Assembly (NCBI GenBank): GCA_018222405.1
Contig: JAAFAI010000009.1
Coordinates: 62,001-126,000 of the forward strand
Source of the DNA: Gammaproteobacteria bacterium
GTDB lineage: Bacteria > Pseudomonadota > Gammaproteobacteria > Enterobacterales > Alteromonadaceae
Length of the DNA stretch: 64,000 bases
Direction: 5' to 3'
Positions 40,315 to 49,583 of the stretch are shown here, piece by piece. The notes under the pieces are model-generated. The model was not told the DNA's origin and made no database searches. It saw nothing but the letters and a program-made list of their open reading frames with translations. Position 1 is the first letter of the stretch. Each line of letters begins with the position of its first letter. A program made the translations under genes and the position numbers.

Positions 40315-41198
40315 TATCCCTCTCCGGATGTTACTGCTTGTTTTGCCAATAAGATTGCGCCCTCCTCAGGGCTGTATGCGCAGGGCTGGATCCGCTGCTG
40401 TACGGCATCACTTAATAGCGGTTGATAAACGGCGGTCAGCCCGCCAATCAAACATAATTCGAGCTCGCTGTTGCCAATGGCTTGTTCGGCAAGGCACTGT
40501 AAATAGTGACGGCCTTGCTCTATAAAGCCTGCTACCACACTGTCACCGTTTTGGTACAAGGGCATCAGTGCGGTCACAATGGCCGCGTAGTCATTAGAGT
40601 TAAACCCACTGCACTGCTGCACAATGTCTTCAGCCTGCATAGTGTTGAAGTGCGCAGAAACTACATCAAATACCGCATCGTGAGGCGCGAGATGATCGTA
40701 GCCAAGCAGAGTATGCTGAATGGCCTGTAATCCCAGCCAGGCACCGCTGGCTTTATCGCCAATAGGAAAGCCATGGCCACCAAAATCGGTAAAACTATGG
40801 TTGGCATAACGGGTAGCCGAAGAGCCGGTTCCACAAACAATCACTGCACCGGATTTACCCCGGTGAGCACCGGCGCAGGCGGCGTGCAGATCGCTGAACA
40901 GATGAACCGCCGCAAAGGGCAACTGCCGTTGCAAAAAGGCCTGGCTGGCCCCGGCAATATTGGCGCCCGCAAGGCCCGCGCACAACACTACCTGCTCAAA
41001 GGTAATCTCCAGCCCGCTCTGCCTGATAGCCTGGGCACAGGCTTGGCGAATAGACGCTTCGGCCACATCGGCATTGCGCATGATGTTAGCCGGGCCGCTG
41101 CTGGCGGTCGCCAGTAACTTGCCGTGCTGATCTTCCAGGCGAACCCGGCAACGGCTCCCCCCGCCATCAACACCAATAAAATACGTGTTACTTTTCAT
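40314..41198 (-). CDS. nagK: N-acetylglucosamine kinase NagK (BadF/BcrA ATPase family)
   Basis: 294 residues with the ASKHA ATPase signatures: FIGVDGGGSRCRVRL at the N-terminus (phosphate 1), AVIVCGTGSSATRY (phosphate 2) and DFGGHGFPIGDKASGAW. It phosphorylates imported GlcNAc, consistent with a non-PTS transporter. First gene of the nagK-nagB-II-nagA-nagP operon. The 105 bases before it, shared with the hexosaminidase 3' end, show no NagR-like palindrome. Confidence 0.9.
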   Translation of the reverse strand: MKSNTYFIGVDGGGSRCRVRLEDQHGKLLATASSGPANIMRNADVAEASIRQACAQAIRQSGLEITFEQVVLCAGLAGANIAGASQAFLQRQLPFAAVHLFSDLHAACAGAHRGKSGAVIVCGTGSSATRYANHSFTDFGGHGFPIGDKASGAWLGLQAIQHTLLGYDHLAPHDAVFDVVSAHFNTMQAEDIVQQCSGFNSNDYAAIVTALMPLYQNGDSVVAGFIEQGRHYLQCLAEQAIGNSELELCLIGGLTAVYQPLLSDAVQQRIQPCAYSPEEGAILLAKQAVTSGEG

Positions 41199-41303
41199 AG
41201 CTAATTGTTCTCAACTTGCAGTAGTTGCCCCGGCACCATGTTTTTGAATTACGCCTGTGGGCAGCGATATAAATATAATTATGGTCTGTCGTCAGCATGC
41301 TGA

Positions 41304-43793
41304 TTAGGGTTCCACGGCAATAATTCGGCTGGTGTGAGGACTGTTTATTAAACGTGCTCGCACAAAATGGATATTGTCTGCCGACACTGCGCCAGTGTAC
41401 GTGTACCAGGTCATAGCATCTGCGCTGTATTCCAGCTTCAGATTTGGCATAGCGGCGCGCAGTTCCAATTGGTGTTGTGCGTCGATTTGGTAACCCGGAG
41501 GCGGTATCCGGACATTGATACCCGCTTCAACCAGCCGTGGGTAGTGGCGCTTAGCCACCACATGGGTAAATTCAGTAAAGTCGCGATTGAGCGCTGGCAA
41601 AAACTCCGCCTGACTCACCTTGCCTTCCCAGTCGGCCTGATGCCAGGCACGCTCTGCGAAGGCCAGTAAACGGGGAAAGAGCATGTATTCAACGCTGCGC
41701 TGATCGCGGGTAATTTCGGTCCAGAGCTGAGCCTGCATACCCAGTACGGGTGTCGCCTTCTGTGTAGGTTCGTCGTCGTAAGGCTTACCCATTCTGTCAG
41801 TCCAGAGCTCAGCGTGCTGGCCCAGATACTGCGGCATAAAGCCAAAGACCCGTTTTAGCGACACCGACTTCGCGCCCCAGTAATAACCCGGCTCAAGCGG
41901 ATCGTTCTGATAGGGAAAGTCAAAATACAGTACATCCGGGAGTGACAGCACTGCCGGCGTATTGCTTGCAGCTAGCTGACTGACCGTTTTACTTGCCCCT
42001 GCCGGTAAGGTTTGCCATACATTCACATACACGTTGGCATTTGGTAGTGCCGGTAAGGCTTCCATCATGCCGTCACTCCAGCCTGCCATCACCAGCCCCT
42101 TGCTGTTACCCAGTTTAATGATTTCCTGAATAAAGGTTTTGGCGATATCGTGGGGAGCAATACCTGAACGTTGACACGCCGCAGACTGCGTCCACGCCCC
42201 AGCCGTCTCATCGGCACCAATGTGATAGGTGGTTAGCGGCACACCGGCTTGTTGATGCATGACCTTAAGCTCGGCCAGCAACTTATCAATAAACCGAAAC
42301 GTTGAGGGCAAACAGGGGTTTAACGTGTTATCGCTATAATGCTGAATTGAGGAATACACCGATTTATCGCTGAATTCAGTGAGCAGATACATTTCAGCCT
42401 GCTCCGGCTTGTTCTCGGCCATCAGGCGATAATAGCGTGCTTCCATGGCTTTTATAGCCGCCCGTGAGTGGCCTGGCATATCCAGCGATGGGATCACTTC
42501 GATGCCCCACTGGTTAGCCAGCTGTAACAGGTTTTGATACTGCTGCACACTCAGATAACCATTAACCCCGGCATTTCGGTGTGGCCCGGAGCCTAGCTGG
42601 GGCATCAGGCAACGCCGCTCAGACTCATCGTGACAACGGTAACCGCCCACCTCCGTAAGCTCAGGCAGCCCCGGGATTTCTAAACGCCATCCCTCATCAT
42701 CACTGACGTGCAAATGCAGTTTATTGAGCTTTAATATCGCCATTTGCTCCAGCAACATGGTGATAGAGTCGTAGCCGGTAAAGCTACGGGCAATGTCAAA
42801 GTGAACACCGCGAAAAGCAAAGCGAGGCGCATCGGTAATAGTCGTTAACGCAACCTGACCAGTTTGCGGGTCGCGCAACTGAGCCAGCGTGAGTAAACCA
42901 TAGCCAGCCGCTTTATCTGAGGCCGCAATCAGGGTGATGGCCTGCTCCTCAATGCGCAATTGATATTGCTCTGGCCCACTGAACTGCTGCCCGGCGATAA
43001 CAATACTGATAGTTTCCTGCTGCTCACCAACTGGCAGGCCCAGCTGCTCAACGAGTTTTAACCAGGGCGCTAAATGGGCAGCATCAGAGGGTAGATTAAT
43101 GCCCGTTAAATGGCGCTGTCGCAGACTGTCCTGGCGCTGTTTTACCTTTGGCACAACGCGGTTTGCAGTCACCGCAGACCATTGCTCAGGCAAAGACGCA
43201 AATTGTGCCTTGCTGGTTTGAAGCGGCAATACATCATCAGCGTTGCGCCGATACTGGTTTGGTTTAGTCCAGCTGCCGGCATGGGCGTTCACGGGTAAAC
43301 CAGAGCCTGGCTCTACCTGTTGCACGGTGCTGTCGATTGTCACCGGCGCCAGCGCATCAGCCACCAGGTAGTAATTGGGCATAAGGTCAGAGCGCGCCGC
43401 ATGCCAGGCAGGTGCCGCAATGCGTATAGTCTCGGTAGTATGAGCAGGTATCGTGCGGGCAATACGCATCTCATGGTGATCGCCATTGATATGGCTAATG
43501 CTAACGGCACTGCTTTGCGACGCTGCGATAGGGGTAATGTGACTAAAGTGGATCACCGTCCCTTTGGTTAGCGCAACATCCCGGGTTTGCAACAGGATTT
43601 GTGCGCTGAAACAGTGTCCGGCAATTTGTTCTGACTCACAAGCTGTCTGCTCAATGTTATCCAATACCTGATATTGCACATTCAGCGTTCGGCCCAGCTG
43701 ATTAAGTTCCTGCTGGGTAACAGCCACAGCGCTGGCACTTAAGCTTGCTACAGTGCAGACCAGGCAGTATTTAATTAGGGTATCGATCATCAT
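41304..43793 (-). CDS. Secreted GH20 beta-N-acetylhexosaminidase (chitobiase type)
   Basis: About 829 residues with a signal peptide (YCLVCTVASLSASAVA). There follow an N-terminal carbohydrate-binding domain, the GH20b-like domain, and the GH20 barrel with FRGVHFDIARSF and the catalytic Asp-Glu pair in HIGADETAGAW. The C-terminus has an Ig-like tail. It cleaves terminal GlcNAc from chitin oligosaccharides in the periplasm or outside. I start at the double ATG at 43793 because it begins the signal peptide. It lies between the TonB receptor and nagK, all on the minus strand. Confidence 0.93.
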   Translation of the reverse strand: MMIDTLIKYCLVCTVASLSASAVAVTQQELNQLGRTLNVQYQVLDNIEQTACESEQIAGHCFSAQILLQTRDVALTKGTVIHFSHITPIAASQSSAVSISHINGDHHEMRIARTIPAHTTETIRIAAPAWHAARSDLMPNYYLVADALAPVTIDSTVQQVEPGSGLPVNAHAGSWTKPNQYRRNADDVLPLQTSKAQFASLPEQWSAVTANRVVPKVKQRQDSLRQRHLTGINLPSDAAHLAPWLKLVEQLGLPVGEQQETISIVIAGQQFSGPEQYQLRIEEQAITLIAASDKAAGYGLLTLAQLRDPQTGQVALTTITDAPRFAFRGVHFDIARSFTGYDSITMLLEQMAILKLNKLHLHVSDDEGWRLEIPGLPELTEVGGYRCHDESERRCLMPQLGSGPHRNAGVNGYLSVQQYQNLLQLANQWGIEVIPSLDMPGHSRAAIKAMEARYYRLMAENKPEQAEMYLLTEFSDKSVYSSIQHYSDNTLNPCLPSTFRFIDKLLAELKVMHQQAGVPLTTYHIGADETAGAWTQSAACQRSGIAPHDIAKTFIQEIIKLGNSKGLVMAGWSDGMMEALPALPNANVYVNVWQTLPAGASKTVSQLAASNTPAVLSLPDVLYFDFPYQNDPLEPGYYWGAKSVSLKRVFGFMPQYLGQHAELWTDRMGKPYDDEPTQKATPVLGMQAQLWTEITRDQRSVEYMLFPRLLAFAERAWHQADWEGKVSQAEFLPALNRDFTEFTHVVAKRHYPRLVEAGINVRIPPPGYQIDAQHQLELRAAMPNLKLEYSADAMTWYTYTGAVSADNIHFVRARLINSPHTSRIIAVEP

Positions 43794-43887
43794 TGAACAT
43801 CTTTGTGGTGGGTTAAGGTACAGATAAATAATGTCGCTCAGGCAACACCTGCCGCTGACCGGCAAAAGGCCGGCCAGCGGCGGTTAC

Positions 43888-46620
43888 TTAAAAGCTCATG
43901 CTCGCGCCAACAAACAGGCGTCGGCCATTCGCACTCTGAGTGCCACCAAGACGAGCGCCATCAGACTCCCGCACATAGTAGTTTTCCCAGATTTCATCGG
44001 TCAGGTTTAAGGCTTCCGCTTTAAACGTAACGTTGTCATTAAACTGCCAGCTGAACTGTGCATCCAGTTGCGCCTGTTCGTCACGATACTGGGTACCAAT
44101 TTCGGCCTGAGCAATGAAATACTCAGAACGATAGTTGTAGTTCAGACGCGCACTGTACTGGTCTGTTTCGTAATAAACGCCTACGTTAAACGAGTTCTTC
44201 GATGTATTGGGGAAGCTCACCATACGGCTGGTTAACGTGGCACCAATAATATTACCGTCATCATCCAGTACCGGTGCGGCTTCGTCAATTTCAGCATCGT
44301 CGAGGTCGGTATAGGTATAGTTAAAGTATCCGCCAAAGCCATTTTCAAAGGCGTGCTGAAGCTGGAACTCAAAGCCTTCAAGCGCGGTTTTACCGCCGTT
44401 TTCAGGGGTACTCAGCTGGTTGATTTGCTGACCGTTAATCTCTTTAGCCACAGTTTTAGTGAAGATAAAGTCGCTGATGTCTTTTCTGAAGAACGTAATT
44501 GACGCCAATGACGCACTGTCGAAATACCACTCCACGCCGGCTTCAAACTGATTGGCCGTTAATGGATTCAGTGCCGGGTTACCCGCCGAACCAGAGCTGG
44601 TTTCCGGGGTAAGGTTCACCGCTGGCGCCAGTTGGAAAGGTGCCGGACGAGTGATGACACGAGCCGCAGCGAAACGCAAGATCACGTCTTCAGACAGGTT
44701 GTAAGCAATGTTGGCGCTGGGCAACCACTCTTTATACTCGCTGTCGTAGGCAACGTCCTGGCCAGAATTTAAATCAAAGCCATTCGAGGTTGAGTCGGTT
44801 TCAACGTAACGGATTCCAATGTTACCGCGCAGATCATCCGTTGAGAATTTTGCCATGGTATACAAGGCGGTAATGCTTTCTTCAATATCGAAGGACGCAT
44901 CTTTCAGGAACACATTGCTGTTGCGACACAAACTACCTGCGTTACCTTCGTTACACTCCGACACGTTATATAACGCTGAGTACATCAGATCTTTATCCGG
45001 CATAAAGTAGCTCGCCGCCACGCCATTGGTTTGTGAATGGCTGACGTTAACCATATCGCCGCTCCAGAAGTCGCTTGCCGGCCCCAGGCTGCCTTCACCG
45101 GTCGGTGCAAGATTAGCCAGGTCAGTACGATAACGCTGCTGTGAGAAGCTACGGTCGCGGAACTTCATACCCGATTTGATTTCGTTAATGGCGCCCCACT
45201 CTACAAAGTGACTGTAATCAAACTGCAGGTAGTCTTCTTTATCTTCGGTGCTGTTTTCCTGATCGAAGATACCGCCTAACCACATTTCGTCGCCAGGGTT
45301 AGCCAACCAGGTGCTGGCGCTTACAAAATCGATATACGGGTTAGTGCCACCCGGGTTGTAAAAATCAAATGACGCCCGCTCATCATCCGGGGTTACCCAG
45401 AATTCGGTAAAGAAGTCATTGTTGGTCCCTTCACCACTGGTGGTACCCAACTGGAAGTGCAGCTCACCATTCTCCATGGTGTAGGTACCCTCTAAATCCA
45501 GTACCTCGGTAGACATTTCCGAACCGTCACGGAAGATATTGTCGTAGGCAATATGACGCGCCCAGCCCGGACGATTTGGTACGCCAGTCACCGCCAGTGA
45601 ATCAACAATACCGTTACTTACCGTACCCGGATTAGTATCTGTCCCTAAGAACGCCACGCCTCTGAACGGAATACCGATAAGGTTGGAGTTAACGTTATCT
45701 GCTTCCATGACCGACGACATGTAGTGCAAAGACAAATCCAGGTTATCTGTTACCAGCCACTGACCAGTGATATCAAAGCCTTTCCGTTTACGATCCTGCT
45801 TAAACAAGGCAGAGCCCATTCCCCATGGAATGGCACCGCGCTCACTGGCACCCTGTGGCGCTTCAATTAGTGGGTCAATACGCAGAATGCTGGGGCCAAA
45901 CCAGCCAAAATCCTCATTGGTTTCGCGCTGCACGGTACGTTGCTGGAAGCTGGCTGAAACCAGTAAGCCAAACGTACCGTCATCATTTTTCCAGCTGTAT
46001 AAACCAGACAGCGACGGATCGGTGGTTTCTGCGTTATCACTGTATTGGCCCTCAATTGATACCTGCGAGGTATTGGCATCAAGGTCCAGCGGTTTGCGGG
46101 TTCGCAGAATTACCGTACCACCCAGTGCGCCTTCATCTAAGTCGGCCTGGGACGATTTGTACACCTCAAGACCGGCAACCATTTCTGAAGCCAGGATCTC
46201 AAAGTTAAAGTTACGGGTTGCATCAGACAATACGAACCATTGTGCAGTACCCACTGCCTGGCCATTCAGTAATGTCAGGTTTTGATCGGGCTGAACACCA
46301 CGGATGGTCACACCCTGGCCTTCACCGAAATCACGGTCGATGGTGATCCCCGGAATTCGTGACAGCGATTCGGCCACGTTTTTATCCGGGAACTTGCCAA
46401 TATCCTCTGCGGTAATGGCATCCACCACGCTGTCGGAAAACCGCTTGGTATTAATGTTTTCTTTTTGGCTTGCCCGAATACCACGGATTTCAATAACTTC
46501 GGTATTATCCGCGCCTTCCTGTGCAAAGACAGCCGGCGTTGAAGTTGCCGCCACTGCACCTACTGCCAGTGCCAGACGAAGCCCACGAGTTAATTTAGTT
46601 ATTCTGTGTTTTTGCATCAC
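43888..46620 (-). CDS. TonB-dependent receptor for GlcNAc/chitooligosaccharides
   Basis: 910 residues. A signal peptide ends VFAQ. A plug domain follows with IEIRGIRASQKENI, DAITAEDIGKFPDKNVAESLSR and VTIRGVQPDQN, typical of the large carbohydrate-type receptors, and the C-terminus ends in Phe (VGASMSF). Two identical NagR-type operators lie just upstream. The hexosaminidase gene follows at 94 bases. These place it as the outer-membrane uptake channel for chitin breakdown products. Confidence 0.92.
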   Translation of the reverse strand: MMQKHRITKLTRGLRLALAVGAVAATSTPAVFAQEGADNTEVIEIRGIRASQKENINTKRFSDSVVDAITAEDIGKFPDKNVAESLSRIPGITIDRDFGEGQGVTIRGVQPDQNLTLLNGQAVGTAQWFVLSDATRNFNFEILASEMVAGLEVYKSSQADLDEGALGGTVILRTRKPLDLDANTSQVSIEGQYSDNAETTDPSLSGLYSWKNDDGTFGLLVSASFQQRTVQRETNEDFGWFGPSILRIDPLIEAPQGASERGAIPWGMGSALFKQDRKRKGFDITGQWLVTDNLDLSLHYMSSVMEADNVNSNLIGIPFRGVAFLGTDTNPGTVSNGIVDSLAVTGVPNRPGWARHIAYDNIFRDGSEMSTEVLDLEGTYTMENGELHFQLGTTSGEGTNNDFFTEFWVTPDDERASFDFYNPGGTNPYIDFVSASTWLANPGDEMWLGGIFDQENSTEDKEDYLQFDYSHFVEWGAINEIKSGMKFRDRSFSQQRYRTDLANLAPTGEGSLGPASDFWSGDMVNVSHSQTNGVAASYFMPDKDLMYSALYNVSECNEGNAGSLCRNSNVFLKDASFDIEESITALYTMAKFSTDDLRGNIGIRYVETDSTSNGFDLNSGQDVAYDSEYKEWLPSANIAYNLSEDVILRFAAARVITRPAPFQLAPAVNLTPETSSGSAGNPALNPLTANQFEAGVEWYFDSASLASITFFRKDISDFIFTKTVAKEINGQQINQLSTPENGGKTALEGFEFQLQHAFENGFGGYFNYTYTDLDDAEIDEAAPVLDDDGNIIGATLTSRMVSFPNTSKNSFNVGVYYETDQYSARLNYNYRSEYFIAQAEIGTQYRDEQAQLDAQFSWQFNDNVTFKAEALNLTDEIWENYYVRESDGARLGGTQSANGRRLFVGASMSF

Positions 46621-46642
46621 TCAAGTCCTTGTTCTCATCAAT

Positions 46643-46660
46643 AATGACAACGCTGTCATT
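46643..46660. promoter_or_regulatory. NagR operator 1
   Basis: AATGACAACGCTGTCATT, an inverted repeat with 7-base arms and a 4-base centre, lies 22 bases before the TonB-receptor start. It is the LacI-type site I recall for NagR in Alteromonadales. Confidence 0.85.
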
Positions 46661-46708
46661 TTACTCATAAATAAAATGACAGTCGCGTTCACTAGCCAGA
46701 AATTGGTT

Positions 46709-46726
46709 AATGACAACGCTGTCATT
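46709..46726. promoter_or_regulatory. NagR operator 2
   Basis: Identical in all 18 bases to operator 1, 66 bases away, between the receptor gene and nagR. Spacing of about six helical turns would allow cooperative binding or looping. A partial half site (AAATGACAG) lies between the two at about 46673. Confidence 0.85.
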
Positions 46727-46851
46727 GAGTGTTAAGCTACAACAAGGAATTAACCTTTGCAAACATATTTATTTACTATTCGGCGTGAATATTACGTAAC
46801 CTACTGATAAATATATGCAAAAAATTGTTTAAAAATTATTCTGGAGGCATA

Positions 46852-47874
46852 ATGTCTGCCACAATAAAAAGTGTTGCGGAATACGCCGGTGTATCCATTA
46901 AAACCGTTTCCCGGGTTATCAATAACGAAGGCACGGTAAAACCAGACACCCTGGCAAAAGTGCAGCAAGCCATCGACGCATTGGATTATCGCCCGAACAA
47001 AGCAGCGCGGGATCTTGCCGGACGCGATAATTACGTATTGGGTTATGTATACGACAACCCCAATGCCTACTACATTCTGGCAATGCAGAACGGTATTCTT
47101 AAGGAGTGCCGGGCCAACGGCTATGAACTGCTAATCCACCCCTGCGATGCAACTAATCCTGACATCATCGATGAGTTGGTTAACATGGTTAACAGCGCTC
47201 GGTTGGCCGGCCTGATCCTGTCTCCACCACTGTCTGAAATGCCCGATGTATTGCAGGCCATGGATGAAAAAGGCATCCGGTATGTGCGGGTACTGTCGGG
47301 GGATAAAGCGCCGGATGACAAGCCCTGCGTGCTGGTAGACGATTACCAGGCGGCCCGCCAGATTACTGGGCACCTACTCGATCAGGGCCATCAGCGCATT
47401 GCGTTTATCGCCGGTGAAAAGCAACACCACTCCACCACAGAACGTCAGCGTGGCTTTTATCAGGCCCTGGCAGACCATGGTATTGAGGCAGATCCGCAAC
47501 TGGTGATTGATGGCACCTATTCATTTGGTACCGGTGTACAAAGTATTCAGCAACTACTGGCATTGCCTGAGCCGCCCACCGCGCTATTTGCCTGTAACGA
47601 TGAAATAGCCGCGGGTGCACTGTTCGGAGCCCGCATGCAAGGTGTAGATGTACCAGAGGCGCTGGCCATTGCCGGGTTTGAGAACAGCCCGTTTTCAACC
47701 CAGACGTTTCCGCCACTCACTACCGCCTCGCAGCCCACGGCGCAAATTGCTCAGCGTGCCACGTCTTCGTTGATACGCTCGTTACAGGCTCGTAAACGTA
47801 AAGCCGAGAATCACACGATCCCCGCCGATATCTTTGTGCCCGAACTGATAGTTCGCGAATCCACCAGCCGGTAG
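46852..47874 (+). CDS. nagR: LacI-family repressor NagR
   Basis: 340 residues. The N-terminal helix-turn-helix is TIKSVAEYAGVSIKTVSRVINNE, followed by the hinge YRPNKAARDLAG that inserts in the minor groove, then a periplasmic-binding-like sensor domain. The genes around it suggest it senses a GlcNAc-derived sugar phosphate and represses the nag regulon through the operators described at 46643 and 46709. GGAGG precedes ATG 46852. It is followed after 5 bases by a halogenase gene. Confidence 0.93.
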   Translation: MSATIKSVAEYAGVSIKTVSRVINNEGTVKPDTLAKVQQAIDALDYRPNKAARDLAGRDNYVLGYVYDNPNAYYILAMQNGILKECRANGYELLIHPCDATNPDIIDELVNMVNSARLAGLILSPPLSEMPDVLQAMDEKGIRYVRVLSGDKAPDDKPCVLVDDYQAARQITGHLLDQGHQRIAFIAGEKQHHSTTERQRGFYQALADHGIEADPQLVIDGTYSFGTGVQSIQQLLALPEPPTALFACNDEIAAGALFGARMQGVDVPEALAIAGFENSPFSTQTFPPLTTASQPTAQIAQRATSSLIRSLQARKRKAENHTIPADIFVPELIVRESTSR

Positions 47875-47879
47875 CCATT

Positions 47880-49367
47880 ATGACCAATAGCACTCAACAG
47901 CCAGAATCTATCGTTATCGTTGGTGGCGGCACCGCCGGCTGGATGTGTGCGGCGTACCTCGCGGCTAAGTGGAGCAAGCGCTATCACATTACGCTTATCG
48001 AGTCGGCGCAAATTGGTACGGTGGGTGTAGGTGAGGGCTCCACGCCTTTTTTGAAACAGTTTTTTGCCGAACTGGGCTGGCAGGAATCCGACTGGATGCC
48101 CGCCTGTGACGCCACTTACAAAACCGGAATTGAGTTCAGTAACTGGACCAGTAACGAGCGCTTTAAACGCTATTTCCACCCGTTCTTCAGCGCGTTGGAT
48201 TTAGACACCGCCGAACACTTTTTTGCTAATTGTAACCAGCTGCGAAAGGGCAAGAATGCAGCCGTCCGGCCGGAGCAGTTTTTCTCTGCTGCCACAATGG
48301 CAGAAGCGGCAGTAACGCCGGTGAGTACTTCTCTGGGCGGCGACATTGATTATGCCTATCACTTTGATGCCAGCAAACTCGCCGGTTGTTTACGCAACTT
48401 TGCCGTGCAGCAAGGCGTGACACATCTTACCGGCAATGTACTGAATGTGCAGTGCACTAACGGCCACGTTACCCAACTTGAAACCGATTGCAGCGCCCCC
48501 CTGACTGCCACACTGTTTATCGATTGCTCAGGCTTTCGCGGATTGCTGATGAAACAAGGGCTTGGGCAGTCATTGCAAAGCTATCAGGATTGTTTATTCA
48601 ACGACCGGGCCGTGGCTATCCCGACTCCACATAACTCACCACTGCAAGCGATAACCCCGCAAACCCGTTCCGAAGGCTTATCCTGTGGCTGGATGTGGAA
48701 TATCCCGCTAACCAGCCGGATAGGTAACGGCTATGTCTACAGCAGCCAGTTTTGTTCACCAGAGCAAGCTGAGGCTGAATTAAGGCTCCGTCTAAATATT
48801 AGCGATGAAACACCAGCCCGCCACCTTACTATGCCCGTGGGCCGCTTGCAGCAACACTGGCGTGGCAACTGCATTGCCATTGGCTTAGCCCAGGGCTTCA
48901 TCGAGCCTCTGGAGGCTACCGCTCTGATGTTGGTGCAATATGGGATTTACCAGTTGTCCAGCCGGTTAGGTGAGCCGGTAACAAATACTACCCGCTCCCA
49001 ATACAATACAGAAATGAACAGGATGTTCGACGGGATCCGTGATTACATCGTGGCTCACTACTATCTGAATACTCGTACAGATACGCCATACTGGCAGGCT
49101 TGTCGCCATGATATCAGGGTCCCGGAAAACCTGTCTTTGTTGCTAAATGCCTGGGATGGCAGTGGCGAGTTTGAGGAAGCACTCGACAGTATTGACGATC
49201 AATTGGTTTATTTACGGCCTTCCTGGTACTGCATTCTGGCGGGTATGGGCAGGTTCACATCCAAGGCAGTCAACCTCCCTGATCCAGGCGCCGCTGCAGG
49301 GATTCAGCAGTATCTCACCAGCACTGTTGCTAAGCACTTCAGGGGCCGACTATACCCCCTTAGTTAG
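47880..49367 (+). CDS. Flavin-dependent (tryptophan-halogenase family) halogenase
   Basis: 495 residues. The FAD-binding GGGTAGW motif lies at 15-21, and GVGEGSTP at 49-56. Lys81 in ATYKTG aligns with catalytic Lys79 of PrnA. The halogenase motif WMWNIP is at 271-276, and the FIEPLEATAL segment keeps the catalytic Glu. It should use reduced FAD and chloride or bromide with a separate reductase. The gene is 5 bases after nagR, so it is part of the same transcript. Genes of this type recur beside TonB receptors in Alteromonadales, with no established substrate. Halogenation of a sugar, protein or indole is all open. Confidence 0.9.
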   Translation: MTNSTQQPESIVIVGGGTAGWMCAAYLAAKWSKRYHITLIESAQIGTVGVGEGSTPFLKQFFAELGWQESDWMPACDATYKTGIEFSNWTSNERFKRYFHPFFSALDLDTAEHFFANCNQLRKGKNAAVRPEQFFSAATMAEAAVTPVSTSLGGDIDYAYHFDASKLAGCLRNFAVQQGVTHLTGNVLNVQCTNGHVTQLETDCSAPLTATLFIDCSGFRGLLMKQGLGQSLQSYQDCLFNDRAVAIPTPHNSPLQAITPQTRSEGLSCGWMWNIPLTSRIGNGYVYSSQFCSPEQAEAELRLRLNISDETPARHLTMPVGRLQQHWRGNCIAIGLAQGFIEPLEATALMLVQYGIYQLSSRLGEPVTNTTRSQYNTEMNRMFDGIRDYIVAHYYLNTRTDTPYWQACRHDIRVPENLSLLLNAWDGSGEFEEALDSIDDQLVYLRPSWYCILAGMGRFTSKAVNLPDPGAAAGIQQYLTSTVAKHFRGRLYPLS

Positions 49368-49530
49368 CCCAACCGTCTGAATTATCGGGTTTACGCAAGT
49401 TAATACCTGTCAACTGCCCTGCGGCGACTATCTGATAACAAGAGCGTTAATAATTTACACCTTAATATGCCGCCAGCGTGTTAAAAATACAGCTTTGCTG
49501 CAACCACCTTAAGTTGATTGACCACCGACA

Positions 49531-49556
49531 TGTAAATAACTATCATTTGCGTTTTC
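49531..49556. promoter_or_regulatory. Possible Fur box before the siderophore receptor
   Basis: The stretch AAATAACTATCATTTGCG resembles the Fur consensus in its right half (ATCATTTGC) but the left half is weak. It lies about 40 bases before a siderophore-type receptor, the expected place. Moderate support only. Confidence 0.45.
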
Positions 49557-49583
49557 ATGCAATGCAACGAACTTGGAATATCA

